DNA of 64,000 nucleotides from assembly GCF_002994745.2 (NCBI RefSeq), contig NC_037092.1, positions 16,235,501-16,299,500 on the forward strand, written 5' to 3'. Below, one piece after another: positions 11,501 to 20,935 of the stretch. The stretch comes from Rosa chinensis. Lineage: Eukaryota > Streptophyta > Magnoliopsida > Rosales > Rosaceae. Within the stretch, counting starts at the first letter, position 1; each line of letters begins with the position of its first letter. The notes under the pieces were generated by a model, which saw only the letters and a list, made by a program, of their open reading frames with translations, did not search any database and was not told where the DNA came from. The position numbers were made by a program, and so were the translations under genes.

Positions 11501-12273
11501 TCCCTATCATAGCACTCAATGAATCAGACTGGTATGAATTCCATAATCTGATAGGAAGGCACAATCCTGAAAACCTAGTTCCTCCAACCCTCTTTATTGT
11601 CTCAGGACCATATGTTGGAAGATACCTGGTAAATGTTCAGAGTGAACATCCTCAAGAACACAAGCTATGGCTTGTTGAAAATGGTTTTGTCCATAATTTA
11701 TGGACTAAAACTAATGATGATCTGAGAGGCTTGCCGCCTATTATTGTTAACACGGTCAAGAACATCAGAAAAGACAACTGTATGCTTCGTCTGAAGTTCA
11801 GATCCACACCTCCTGAATGGATCCAGAAGACAGATGGTGAAGTTGAATATATTCCTCCGTATCATTATGTGAGAATTATTCAAAGAAGATATCTTCAACC
11901 AGCCTGTGTAGCATACAACGGCCAACCGAATTCTAGCATTCCCTGGATGAAGGCCATGGCTCTTGACTACATCAAAAAGATCATCTCTGAAGACATCAAC
12001 AACACATTCCTGGCAGCAGGAGAAAAGACAATTATCACTGCTTACGATCATCCTGACGTAGTCAGCAGCGATATATTCCTATCTCTAACCAGAAAAGAGA
12101 TAGACTCGACAATGGCATGCATGCGTTGGGTGGAAAAGCTTGAAAATGACAACCACTACAAGATGTATGTTGATACAGACGTCGAGGATAATGCTACAAC
12201 AACTCGCATGGCCCAGGCAGACAACAACTCCTTTGTCTTTGGCCACCATTCTGAAACGAACGAGAACATGTGA
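8533..12273 (+). CDS. pararetrovirus protease-reverse transcriptase-RNase H polyprotein with long C-terminal extension
   Basis: 1246 aa, uninterrupted. An acidic N-terminus is followed by an aspartic protease region with FVDNGSG at about residue 160 (an Asn replaces the usual Thr or Ser of D[TS]G). Next come the reverse transcriptase core (RMVIDYRDVNKKT, TAFGTPQGHYEWLVMPFGL, catalytic YIDDILVF at about residue 541) and RNase H (LQTDASDNYWSGVV at about residue 687). About 400 residues follow the RNase H: a Ser/Gly/Lys-rich linker, then a folded-looking segment around residues 930-1200. That position is where some caulimovirids carry a translational transactivator, but I see no diagnostic motif. 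The ATG at 8533 lies inside the previous ORF (34-nt overlap). Confidence 0.9.
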   Translation: MEQTKNVATTVVQEMTMEQPSSSEIKEEIIGEETIDEDIELVEIPGNVHLLERQEIAADTDTWDLLGQPSGKFDYKVRYDPPPWFSNPDSKEITPTDWDDDDKSPTQENVPEECKPFIPTEQAQENEPHQSKVVSTSRYSNYIEIGLKFPDHRKYHLHAFVDNGSGFTVAKRFAIPEELWNEDKKKSATGVTFDGSHLTMKKVAKNVHITIGGGTFIIQNVWQSEGQGSDFLLGNDFILQQRFIQDEEAIGFRKGERVFWADRLTHAFSVVGPGFTTQYQRSQQNSGDLTPYKPKFQPILQIKQQEELLVDESSEEEEEASEDEEASFIHEHNLKHFQNKLESQQTPTLDKIKKLLEQNVDTNPQKFWEKDPVVCELRLHDMNAICHVKAIPQYKEEDQKEFRSDIEDLLKKRLIQPSTSPHHAPAFYVRNHAENLRGKARMVIDYRDVNKKTVKDGYQIAQVRVLINQLRGAKVFSKFDAKSGFWQVKMHPESVPLTAFGTPQGHYEWLVMPFGLKQAPSIFQRKMDNIFKHVAEFCVVYIDDILVFSKNREEHMKHLHEVAKLIVQHGIILGEKKIFFILDEVDFLGLNIKNGVIKLQPHILEKIWKFPDKIPDAKSLERFLGVINYGRDFIPRISGLTAMLSPKTSSKRKWNFTEDDEKIVKQIKDLCKNLPPLQQPEENDEIILQTDASDNYWSGVVLARAPGTNIEKICKFCSGKFSPAELNYPTGEKEILAVKKTILNSPAYLGKTFTVRTDCARVKNFKNFKLDKAADRGRLANWQLFLNQYDYTVELIAGNKNYLPDALTRELAMFSQREDDEGRNPRSRRTGKEQESEEDPKETKEKILKRFLLSSKGLASTDQSQGKGLASPSQTADGKGTSRPLTAAALPKSRPTPSGVINVFNYELRTFDTPVFRTGRRLAYHQKAILDNLLFAFQERSSGLMFPALFALAEELYENGRPQGEELHTQQSAVRKEKLSFLESPESARVPIIALNESDWYEFHNLIGRHNPENLVPPTLFIVSGPYVGRYLVNVQSEHPQEHKLWLVENGFVHNLWTKTNDDLRGLPPIIVNTVKNIRKDNCMLRLKFRSTPPEWIQKTDGEVEYIPPYHYVRIIQRRYLQPACVAYNGQPNSSIPWMKAMALDYIKKIISEDINNTFLAAGEKTIITAYDHPDVVSSDIFLSLTRKEIDSTMACMRWVEKLENDNHYKMYVDTDVEDNATTTRMAQADNNSFVFGHHSETNENM

Positions 12274-12505
12274 AGCTACAGGTGAAGAATCAGCACCAAA
12301 ATAGCAACTGTAGAACTTTAGACTTTTCTAAAGCTACTTTTGCTTTTTCCTTTTCAAAAAGAAAAGGTTAAGTGAAAAACATTTCACTTTCTCCTTTTGC
12401 TTTTCCCTGACCGACCTCCACCAGCAGGAGCACTACGAAAAGCAGAAGTCACGGAGTTGTCCTGTACATTTTTGTATTTTGAATTCTAGTTTGAGTTCCG
12501 CTCCC
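12274..12505 (+). promoter_or_regulatory. pararetrovirus large intergenic region, upstream promoter part
   Basis: Non-coding stretch after the pol ORF with alternating CTTTT and AAAAG tracts (12327-12410) that can pair with each other, then a purine/pyrimidine-mixed stretch leading into the TATA box. It corresponds in position to the enhancer part of caulimovirid full-length-transcript promoters. I do not see a clear as-1 (TGACG) pair. Confidence 0.6.
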
Positions 12506-12514
12506 TATATAAGG
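12506..12514 (+). promoter_or_regulatory. 35S-like TATA box
   Basis: TATATAAGG preceded by CTCCC and followed by an AGCTTC-rich start region, closely like the core of caulimovirid full-length-transcript promoters. Transcription would start near 12535. It points toward the DUF1639 gene, whose own TATA box lies 1.1 kb downstream. Confidence 0.75.
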
Positions 12515-12570
12515 AGCTTCAGCTTCTCTTAGAAGGCATTCGAAAATTAGATCAGAAAAACTCCTCTGAT

Positions 12571-12576
12571 AATAAA
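12571..12576 (+). terminator. candidate viral poly(A) signal
   Basis: AATAAA about 65 bp downstream of the 35S-like TATA box, the arrangement used by pararetroviruses to make terminally redundant RNA. Another AATAAA-type cluster occurs at about 12734-12742. Confidence 0.5.
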
Positions 12577-13560
12577 AGTAGTAGAATAGCAGTGTGCTTC
12601 CCTTCCTAGGTGTGAAGTAGTGAGCTTCCATTACAAGTAAGTAACTGGTCTTATTCTTATGGATAGTTAAACAGCTTTTGCTGTTTACCTGAGAATGAGG
12701 CTCTGATTGTTTAAAGTTTTATATGTATATTTGAATAAATAAATTCAGATGGATGTTCACCCACTTCTTTAATCTATAAAATGTTTATGTCATTATCTTT
12801 ACATATTGTAATCATCTTTATCATGCATAGTTTACTATGTCAAAGTTTGAACATTCGAATGCATGCATCCCATGGAAAGCTAAAGTTCTAAAGCCTTACT
12901 GTTCAGCCAAAAGAATCAGTTTTAAAACAGAAAAATTAGGACAAGCAGCAGTGATTCCGCCCTGTGAGTAGCCGTTTAGACAGGAAGTCGTTAGGCGAAA
13001 TGTGGCATGTTGAAGGCTAGTCTTGTCTTTGTTTTAATGTTTTTTGTTGTTTCCTTTTGACTAAATAGAACGGTAGAAGAATCTAAGGTCAACATAGGAT
13101 ACAGATGGCATTTGTTTGTTAAAACTATCCCTGTTAGTCTTTGCCTTTCATCAATAGTGAAATACCAAAGTGTTGGGCAGTTGGGAAAAATACCAAGGAT
13201 TTTTGGGTATGCGGGAATTACCCCTTGTTTTATTCTATTTTTTGGCTGAAAATTAGGCTTACTTAGGTTCATGAACAGAATGTGGTGTAAAAGTTAAAAT
13301 GTAATTGACACTCACTTTAATCTCAAAATAAGTCCTTTAAAATTTAAAAAGTAAAAATCAGGCAGGCTAAGGGACTACATAATAAATGCCAACATTTAAC
13401 ATTTGGGTTTAGAGTCGGATGAAGAGATCAAATTCTTGGGTGTGTATGGTAGTAAATGTTAATGGGCCCAGAGTGCACAAACAACACTATTGCAAATTAG
13501 AAACCAACATAAGAAGCCCTGAGCCCTATTAGTCCCAAGTCCCGGAGTCTCAGCCTTCCC
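12577..13560. other. viral leader remnant passing into host intergenic DNA
   Basis: The first about 400 bp look like a structured pararetroviral RNA leader with short upstream ORFs and small inverted repeats (AAACAGC/GCTGTTT near 12669-12688). Viral character fades at about 13.0 kb. The rest is AT-rich host DNA upstream of the DUF1639 promoter. No gene is seen. Confidence 0.5.
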
Positions 13561-13650
13561 CATTGCAAACCAGTACTAGTACAAACGAGTGCTCCATCCC
13601 TTCTCCTCTATCAGCTTCCAACACCCTTCTCTTCTCTCTTCTTCTTCAAC

Positions 13651-13657
13651 TATATAA
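13651..13657 (+). promoter_or_regulatory. TATA box of the DUF1639 gene
   Basis: TATATAA in a CT-rich promoter typical of plant genes. A TCTCTGTCTCTG pyrimidine patch follows at 13710-13745, probably in the 5' UTR. Confidence 0.6.
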
Positions 13658-13684
13658 ATTCATCTCCATCACCCACTTGGGATC

Positions 13685-14572
13685 TGCCTCGTTTCCTGCA
13701 TCGCAGCCTCTCTGTGTTTCTCTATCTCTGTCTCTGTCTCTCTCCCTTGTCAGATTGTTTGTGGAGAAGACTTTAGATTCTGTTGAACAACAACTGTTTT
13801 CCACCTTGAGCTTCTTCTTCTGCTTCGTTTTCCGTTCCCATTGTTGGTTAATAAGAAGAAGAGCCATTATTTTACTCTGATGTTTTGATAAGAGAGTGAT
13901 TGGATTTTTCTCAGCGGATGATGATGAGGTCTGCCTGTGGCTCCTCCTTTTCATTTTCTTGGTTTTTGTTTTGTTTTGATTCTCGACCTTGACCCAGTGA
14001 TTGCTTGATTCTTGGGATCGGATTTCCATCTGTTTTTCGTAAGTTTAATCTGTTTTTCCGTTTTCAATACTCGATCGGTTTACTGGATGAGATCTTCTTC
14101 TTTGTTCGATTTTTCAACTTCAGGTTTCTGAAAATCAGCTTCTGTTTCCAATGGGATTTTGCTGGGAAGCAGAAGAAGCGCCTCAGCTGCCATGGAAACA
14201 GAGCTGGCTTTTTTGATGAAAATGGGGTTTGAATTCGCCAGATTCAGCTGTATGTTGTTAGCAGCAGAAATGGTTTTGAAAGTTCAAAATGGTCCAACAT
14301 TCAATCCAATCTCAGTTTCTGAGCTCTTTCTGACCAATTTCGATGTTCTGTTCTTCATATTCAAAGATTCATCCAGGATCTCCAATTGCACCTTTTCTCC
14401 TTAGAGAATCGAATTTGACTTGACCCTCCGAGTTCATTTTCTTAATCTGCATTCGATTTTGTTAATCCGGTTGTTGTTGAATTGTGTTCGCAGGTACCAG
14501 AGAGTTAGCCCAGATTGTGTTCCTCTCAGCAATGGCAAGAAACCCAGCATAAGAGCACTACCAAAAGAAGAC
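13685..14572 (+). other. DUF1639 gene 5' UTR with probable leader intron
   Basis: Pyrimidine-rich leader. A consensus donor GTAAGT at 14039 and an acceptor ending TTCGCAG at about 14492 give a likely 454-bp 5'UTR intron. A 6-codon upstream ORF (start at 14532, stop at 14550-14552) lies just before the main start and could dampen translation. The transcription start is inferred from the TATA box. Confidence 0.55.
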
Positions 14573-17420
14573 ATGATGACAGAGAACACAACAACCACAA
14601 CAAGCAGCACAGTTTCTTCGTTGGAATCCAAACCCTTCAGATTCCGATCCCAACCCACGGCCCAAGACCCGACCCTCTCCCAATTCGGAGGCCTACCCAC
14701 TTCTCCCAGCCCCGAAAACCGCCCCACCCACAGCCCCGGCCGCACCCCCAGCCCCATCCGCGCCGGCTCCGGCGGCGACGTGCTGCTCCAGTGGGGCCAC
14801 AAAAAGAGGTCCCGGGTCTCGAGAACCGAGATCCGGGTCTTGGCTGATGAGTCCTCCTCATCAGCCCAAGCAAGACAAGCCAAGGTCCAAAGGCGAGCCG
14901 CCCACGCTGCCGCCGTGGCAGACAAGTCCATGCCTCCGCCGCCTCCTCCCCCCCGGTCCCTTCTTCCAGCTCAACGTCGTCGTTTTCGAATGGTAGACTC
15001 AGAAAGGAAGCCTCAGGGTTGCTTCCAAACAGGTACCACCTAACTTCTCTTTTATGTTTCTTTTCGTCATTGGATGAAGAATATTATTGCCTTGTATAAT
15101 TTCCTTTTTACTGCTCAAGATATATTGGTTGGATCTTGTATGGTTTTCTGGTTTGGAAAAAAGTTAAAAGTCTTTGTCCTCCAATCACGCTACTCTTTGG
15201 TGGCCTCAAGTTTGTGCGCTCATCTTATTATGGAGATTTTACCGATTTTGGGTTTGCAGGCTTAGAGGGTGTGTTCTGGTGTGGGCAAGATCTAGTTTTT
15301 TTTTTTTGAAAGGCTGCAAGATCCTAGTTATAAACCCATTTTCTTGTTGTTAAACTGGTCTGTTCTGTTCAATCTAAGCAGCAAAGAGTACTCTTTTTTG
15401 GTTGACCTTTTTACCCTTTAGTTTGACCTACAATTTCACAAACCCAACTGTCTTATTATTAGTGTCGTAGTGGGCATCCAAGACCTCAACAGGGTTTGGT
15501 TTTTGCTTTCCTGTGCGTTTTGCTTTGTGTCTTCAACTTTTGCAGTTGGGTTAGGTTTTAGAATATTGGTCATAAATCCCTCATTGTGCCCTTTTGTCCT
15601 GACCTTGAAAGGGCACCCAATCCTTCTCGTCTCTTGGAAACTCTGTCTTCCCCTATTTCTTTGTTTTTAATTAATTGGATTTCTTAGGACATGGATTTTT
15701 CTTGGGGGTTGTGAGTATTACTAAATTAGAGCTAAATTGGAAGAATACATCATATACATGGTGTATGGTTAATAGGGTTTTTCTTCTTTTAAGTGGGTAT
15801 TAAATTCTGTCTTTTTCTGCTTCTCTTTCCCCTTTTGATTTATCTACCTAGTCTTCAGAGTGCGGAACAACTCCATCTACTAACTCCAAAGTCTCCACCT
15901 TTTTCATCCAATACCAAATACCCACCAGCCATTGATTTAGTCTCTTCTCTTTGGCCATGACCAGGAATTTGGAAGATCGATCCGCTGTGGTTAATGGGTC
16001 ACCCTCGAGAAGCACTGCCGTCGGGAACGGTCGTGCTGCTTCTAGATCTATAGCTGGGAAAAGGTCTCCTCCTCCAGAGAAAAGTGAGAGAAAGATGCCA
16101 TCTTGCTCGGGAAGGTCAGCCAAAGATGACAAGGCAAATGGGTCATCTGATCACCGTGCGAACCATGTCGATTCCACCTCATTACAATCGGAACAATTAG
16201 CTGGTGCTGCTAACCATTCTGCCGCACCAGCAGCTGAAAAAGTGAACTATGAAGTGGTGGAGTGGCCGAGAATTTACGTGGCTTTGTCTAGGAAGGAGAA
16301 AGAAGATGATTTCCTTGCAATGAAAGGCACGAAGCTGCCTCAGAGACCCAAGAAAAGGGCCAAGAACATTGACAGAACTCTTCAGGTAGAAATATCCATC
16401 ACTCAATCCTGGTTCATCAATTTGATTTTGGTTTTTGGGTAGCTTAGAAATTGAAACATAAATTTTTTAATTTTTGTGTGTTTTTTGTTTTGGCAGTATT
16501 GTTTCCCAGGGATGTGGCTATCTGACTTGACAAGGAATCGCTATGAGGTCAGGGAGAAGAAATGTGTGAAGAAGGTAAATGCTGTGCCCTCTGCTCTTTC
16601 TTGCCTCTTTGTCCTTTCTTTGTTTTGGATAATATCTTTAGCTCTAATGCCCAAATGAATAGGATGTGACTTCCCAACTTGCTCATTAGCCACAGACCAA
16701 AAAAAATAATAAAACTTGCTCATTTATTAGCTGTTTCACCTCAAAAGCTCCTCCCCACCTAAAAACCCTCCTTAATAAAATATGGGGGAAATTAGTTTTG
16801 CAAAACAACTGGATCCCACTAATTTTGAGATAATTATTTATTTGTTTGTGTATTTTCAAATGAATTTCTCTTCTAGGGTTAGCAGAAAATGGCTTTTTAT
16901 ACTCTGACAAGTGAAGAAGAAGAACAAATATCTAAATTCCGGTTTACCTGTTTTTTTCTTTTTCTTTTTGTTACAAAACTCTGATCTGCTTTTAATAAAG
17001 TAGAGCATAATGATTTCGAGGGTCCCAAAATTCAAAATGAAGAAAATAGTCACGAGGGTCCTTTGAGTGCAATGATAAACGGCAGAGGTGAAAATACCCA
17101 TTGAATTTTTTTATTTTAATAATATAATTTCGGTCTACCTAGCAAAATGTCAATTTATGCTAGAAAAATATCCCACTATAATTGAGGGTGGAAAGTTGGA
17201 ACTCGAGATTCAGCCGTTATGCTTGATATTTTATCGGAGCTGATGTAACGTTAAACTACGGAGAAATTCAATTTTTATCGGAGGTAGATAGCATTACAAA
17301 TGAAAAATTAGGAATATATATAGTGAAAATTCGTTCCTAAACATTATGTTTATTTTGGATATGCAGCAGAAGCGAAGGGGACTGAAAGGGATGGAGAGCG
17401 TGGAAAGTGATTCCGAGTAG
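14573..17420 (+). CDS. DUF1639 family protein, four coding exons, one apparent frameshift
   Basis: Exons: 14573-15032, 15965-16385, 16497-16574 and 17367-17420, all with GT-AG introns. The conserved DUF1639 core is unmistakable: WPRIYVALSRKEKEDDFLAMKG, then LPQRPKKRAKNIDRTLQ, exon 3 YCFPGMWLSDLTRNRYEVRE, and a basic end closing in ESVESDSE. The N-terminal half is Ser/Pro-rich and disordered (TSPSPENRPTHSPGRTPSP, DVLLQWGHKKR). Function is unknown; a nuclear location is plausible from the basic stretches. Exon 1 as written does not join exon 2 in frame. A break in the C7 tract at 14948-14954 restores one frame that runs into exon 2, and the total then divides by three (337 aa). It is either a sequencing error or a damaging indel. 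I chose the first of two adjacent ATGs at 14573. Confidence 0.85.
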
Positions 17421-18137
17421 CAGTAATCGGGCCGATTAATTTTTATATTCATGTAAACAAAACTTGTGGAAAATGATTTAAAAAAAGTGTGAGAGAGACA
17501 GAGAGACCTATCCGAGCAGCACAAGGCAGGGAGAGAGGGAGAGACCTTTTTGTAGTCCACCTGTCCTTCTTTTGTAGGACCACGTGGCTTTCCCTCTTTG
17601 GTGATCTACGAGTTTTGTACAGTGGACGACATGTCGCTAATGATATATGAGCCGACGACAAGAAGTGGAGTTTCTTTCTAAAGTTGGTGAATTTCTTTGG
17701 TTTCTGTCGTTTAATTATTCTCTTTGGTATTTTCATGCCAAAATCTAAAATCAATGACAAAAGCTTGTTCACTTTTCCTTTTCCTTTTGCTTTTTTTCTT
17801 TAGAATTTTTCTTTGAATCCTGGAGTGAGAAACTCTGGTTTATGAGCTCATTTGCGTTTATTAATACAATTGGAATAAAGAAATGTGAATCGATGAAAAT
17901 TTATTAAACTTTCAGTGCTCTTGTAAGTAAACATACAATTGTTTCCAAATATCGTACAGAAATAAATTTACGAACAGTAGTAGTTTGGTCGAAACATTGA
18001 AGTCCCTTGTTGCTTTGACAAACAGTGTCTGAGAAAGTACCTAAAAGACTCTAAGTGGGACTTCGAAACTTGTAAACGGGGTCGTTGATGGCTTTGGAAT
18101 ACCTGGCCCCTAGTCATTTCAGACTTTTTGGTATTTA
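17421..18137. other. 3' flank of the DUF1639 gene and promoter region of the first RLP pseudogene
   Basis: No gene is seen. The segment from about 18000 resembles the 5' flank of the second RLP pseudogene (about 26090-26390), with shared phrases such as GCTTTG(A/C)CAAACA and GGTATTTAATGTTAC, so the two genes were duplicated together with their promoters. Confidence 0.6.
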
Positions 18138-20366
18138 ATGTTACTCGGTTTTAGACTTGCATACATTTCCACAAGTTCGAAGAAAAGTCTGTATGATCAT
18201 GGACAGCTTCTGTGCAAAGTGCAAACCTATTCGAGCCTACCAGCTATCGCTTCCTCATCAACAATGTTGCTCACTAGTCACTACTTGCTCTTTCTTTTTC
18301 TGGCATCTTCATCTCTGCAAACTACTAAACTGTGTTTGGGAGGTGAACTTCCGAGTGGTCTAAGACCATCATGCATCGAGGAAGAGAGACGAACACTTCT
18401 CACCTTCAAAGGAGATGTTACTGATAGTTCCGGCAGACTTTCTTCTTGGGTGGGTCAGGATTGCTGTCAATGGAAAGGGATTTCATGCAACAGCCATACA
18501 AGTCACGTTGCAAATATGGACCTCCGGAATCTGAATTATGATCAACGCTTCTTTGGCGGGAAGATCACTTCTTTGGGGGGTAAGATTAATCCTTCTTTGC
18601 TTAGCTTTAAGAACTTATATTACCTTGACCTAAGCGGAAACAACGCTTTTCAAGGACTTCGAATTCCTAACTTTTCAGGAAGCTTCAAATTAGATTCCCC
18701 CAGCTCTTGGTAACCTCTCAATTTTGAACCATCTTGACCGTAGTTGTGATCATTATTCGGGTGTTGATCCTAATTATTCCAAAAACTTGAATTGGCTTTC
18801 TCATCTCTCTTCCCTAACCTCAATCTTGGAGGTGTGAACCTTAGCAGCGCATGAGTTGGGTTGGCTACATGATGTCAACATGCTTCTTGCACTCTTAGGC
18901 CTCGTTTGGTTCACGAAATTGAGGGCATGGGAAATGAAATTTCTTCATTTCCTATGTTTGTTGTGCACAAGGAAAGGAACAACTTTCTTTTAAGAAGGGA
19001 AAATACGGGGAAAAATGAATTCTGTCATCCTATAAATAATTTATTTTCCCTTCCACTTTTCCAGCATAAAATGTTCATTAATTACATAATAAAAATACAT
19101 AAACTTTTATTACATAAATCATGAACTTTCCAAATAAGTTTACATATCTATCTAACAATCACCTGAATGGTAGTATACCACCCCTTATATGCAATATGTC
19201 AAGTTTGTTTGTCCTTATTTTAAGAAGCAATCCCTTGTTTGGAGAATTCCCTCAAGCATGGAGTCTGTGGTCACATATATTGGTTGTAGATGTCTTAGAC
19301 AACAATTTGGCTGGCAATATCCCCAGTCCAATGGGTGTTCCCAGCTCATTAAAAGTATTGAAGCTGAGCAACAGCAATTTTGCGGTCAGATTCCTTCTTC
19401 TATATTCCAAAACTGCACCGAGTTGTTGAGTATTGATCTTGGAGGCAATAGATTTACAGAAGGCATACCTCTACAGAGAAAATCAAATGTCTCATCCAAG
19501 TTACATATGCTCCAATTGCGATCAAACTTTTTAAGCGGACATATTCCCCATCAATTGTGCTCTCTTCCATCTCTTCATATCATAGACCTTGGCAACAACA
19601 ACTTTTCAGGGACCATTCCCAAGTGTTTGTATAATCTGATTGCTTTGGCCTACGGTAATGGCGCTCGTAGGTATTTTTTGTTAAATTATCTTTAGACGAC
19701 CAGCTTGACACTGAAGGGACAAGAACTCGTATATGACACGACTCTAAAATTGGTAAATAACATTGATTTCTCATCAAACATTTTAGAAGGTGAAATCCCT
19801 AACGAAGTAAGCAACCTCATTGCATTGGGCACGTTGAACTTGTCAAGAAATCAATTAAATGGAAACATTCCTTCAAAGATTGGAAACTTGCAATGGCTGG
19901 AAAGTGGAAACTCTTGATCTCTCACACAATCACCTCTCCGGGCAGGTTCCTCAAAATTTCTCTTCATTAACCTCTCTTTCTCACTTGAACTTGTCTTACA
20001 ACTTGTCCAGAAAAATTCCTTCAGGCAACCAACTTCGAACATTCACTGATCCATCCATTTATGTTGGCAATCCATCCTTGTGTGGGGTTCCTGTTTCAAC
20101 TGTCTGCCCGGGGGCGAGCGCACTCGCACCAACTAACTCTGACGATGATGATCATAATGAAGATGATACCGATGAGAACAGGAAGTTTGATATCTATGTT
20201 AGCGTTGTACTTGGCTTCATCATAGGCTAGATTTTGGAGTGTTTGTGGTCCATTGTTTATGAAGAAATCATGGAGGCATGCGTATTTTAAATTCTTTCAT
20301 AGCATACAAAAGAAGTCAGCATTGGCAATCGCATTGAGAGTGGCTCGTTGGCAAAGGAAGTCTTGA
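18138..20366 (+). pseudogene. LRR receptor-like protein pseudogene 1
   Basis: Remnant of a Cf/EIX-type receptor-like protein. 18138-18713 encodes a signal-like hydrophobic start and the LRR N-terminal cap ([35 protein letters not shown]). The MDSF-type start at 18199 used by its paralogues is out of frame. 18714-18897 still shows LRR homology (SKNLNWLSHLSS). About 19140-19915 encodes LRRs (FSGTIPKCLYNL, LEGEIPNEVSNL), and 19920-20366 the last LRRs, LCGVP cap, acidic stretch, membrane helix and tail, crossing a stop at 20228 and a frame change. Much of the LRR array is missing and replaced by the TE fragment at 18898. It is related to the intact gene at 42679. Confidence 0.88.
18898..19135 (+). 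mobile_element. truncated Harbinger/Tourist-like TE fragment
   Basis: Begins GGCCTCGTTTGGTTC directly after TTA, the start and target site expected of PIF/Harbinger-type MITEs. No matching right terminus is seen, so it is a one-ended remnant, AT-rich towards 19130. It sits exactly where the LRR coding sequence of pseudogene 1 is lost. Confidence 0.5.
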
Positions 20367-20926
20367 TTGGAAAAGGAAATTAAAGAATAAAATGCACTGA
20401 AGGTGGTTTGGGGCATTTGTTGCCTTCTTGATGGGGTACGTTGTTTCTCTTTTGGTTCAGGTGCTTGTGAGATCATACCTATGAACTAGCTATTATATTT
20501 TGTATGTATCAGTTAATGTAAATAAGCTGTTTTGAATTCAAATATAAATACATTAACCAATATATATAAACTTATTAAGTAATCGAATTTAGTTTATATA
20601 TTAGAATATCTGTTAAAGAATTTGAATTTGAATTGTGTGGTTATCCAGACAAATCTATTAGGATATGAAGTTATTTTGACAGTTCCTTGATGGAAGGAAC
20701 TGAGATGTAACTGCTGTGTTCAATAGCTTTATATATAGAATGGTATTTGTATTTGATCCCTGCTAGAACATAAAACGCTCTTATTGAGTTTGTCCCATCA
20801 AGCAATAACGAGAGATATGGTGTGTATCTAGGAGAAGATAAGATAGATAACGGCAGCAGATCACCAAATGGATAACGGCAGCAATCCACCAAGTCAGTTT
20901 TATGATTTTATTTCATAACATTGATA
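20367..20926. other. intergenic, RLP 3' flank
   Basis: No gene is seen. AT-rich 3' flank of pseudogene 1. Confidence 0.6.
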
Positions 20927-20935
20927 TAACATTTG

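Larger units (their letters stand above)
5072..13000 (+). mobile_element. endogenous pararetrovirus (Caulimoviridae), apparently full-length
   Basis: An integrated copy of a circular plant pararetrovirus genome. In order it shows a small coiled-coil ORF, a tRNA-Met primer site, a movement/coat polyprotein ORF, an overlapping protease/reverse transcriptase/RNase H ORF, then a non-coding region with a 35S-like promoter and poly(A) signal. Both large ORFs are uninterrupted. There is no integrase and no LTR, which separates it from retrotransposons. The order movement/coat then pol resembles petuvirus- and florendovirus-like genomes; genus assignment needs an RT tree. Both end coordinates are approximate, because I found no direct repeat at the host-virus junctions, as expected for illegitimate integration. 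Confidence 0.88.

Noticed and set aside
13563..13880. 105-codon ORF
   Set aside because: It is the CT-rich 5' UTR of the DUF1639 gene.
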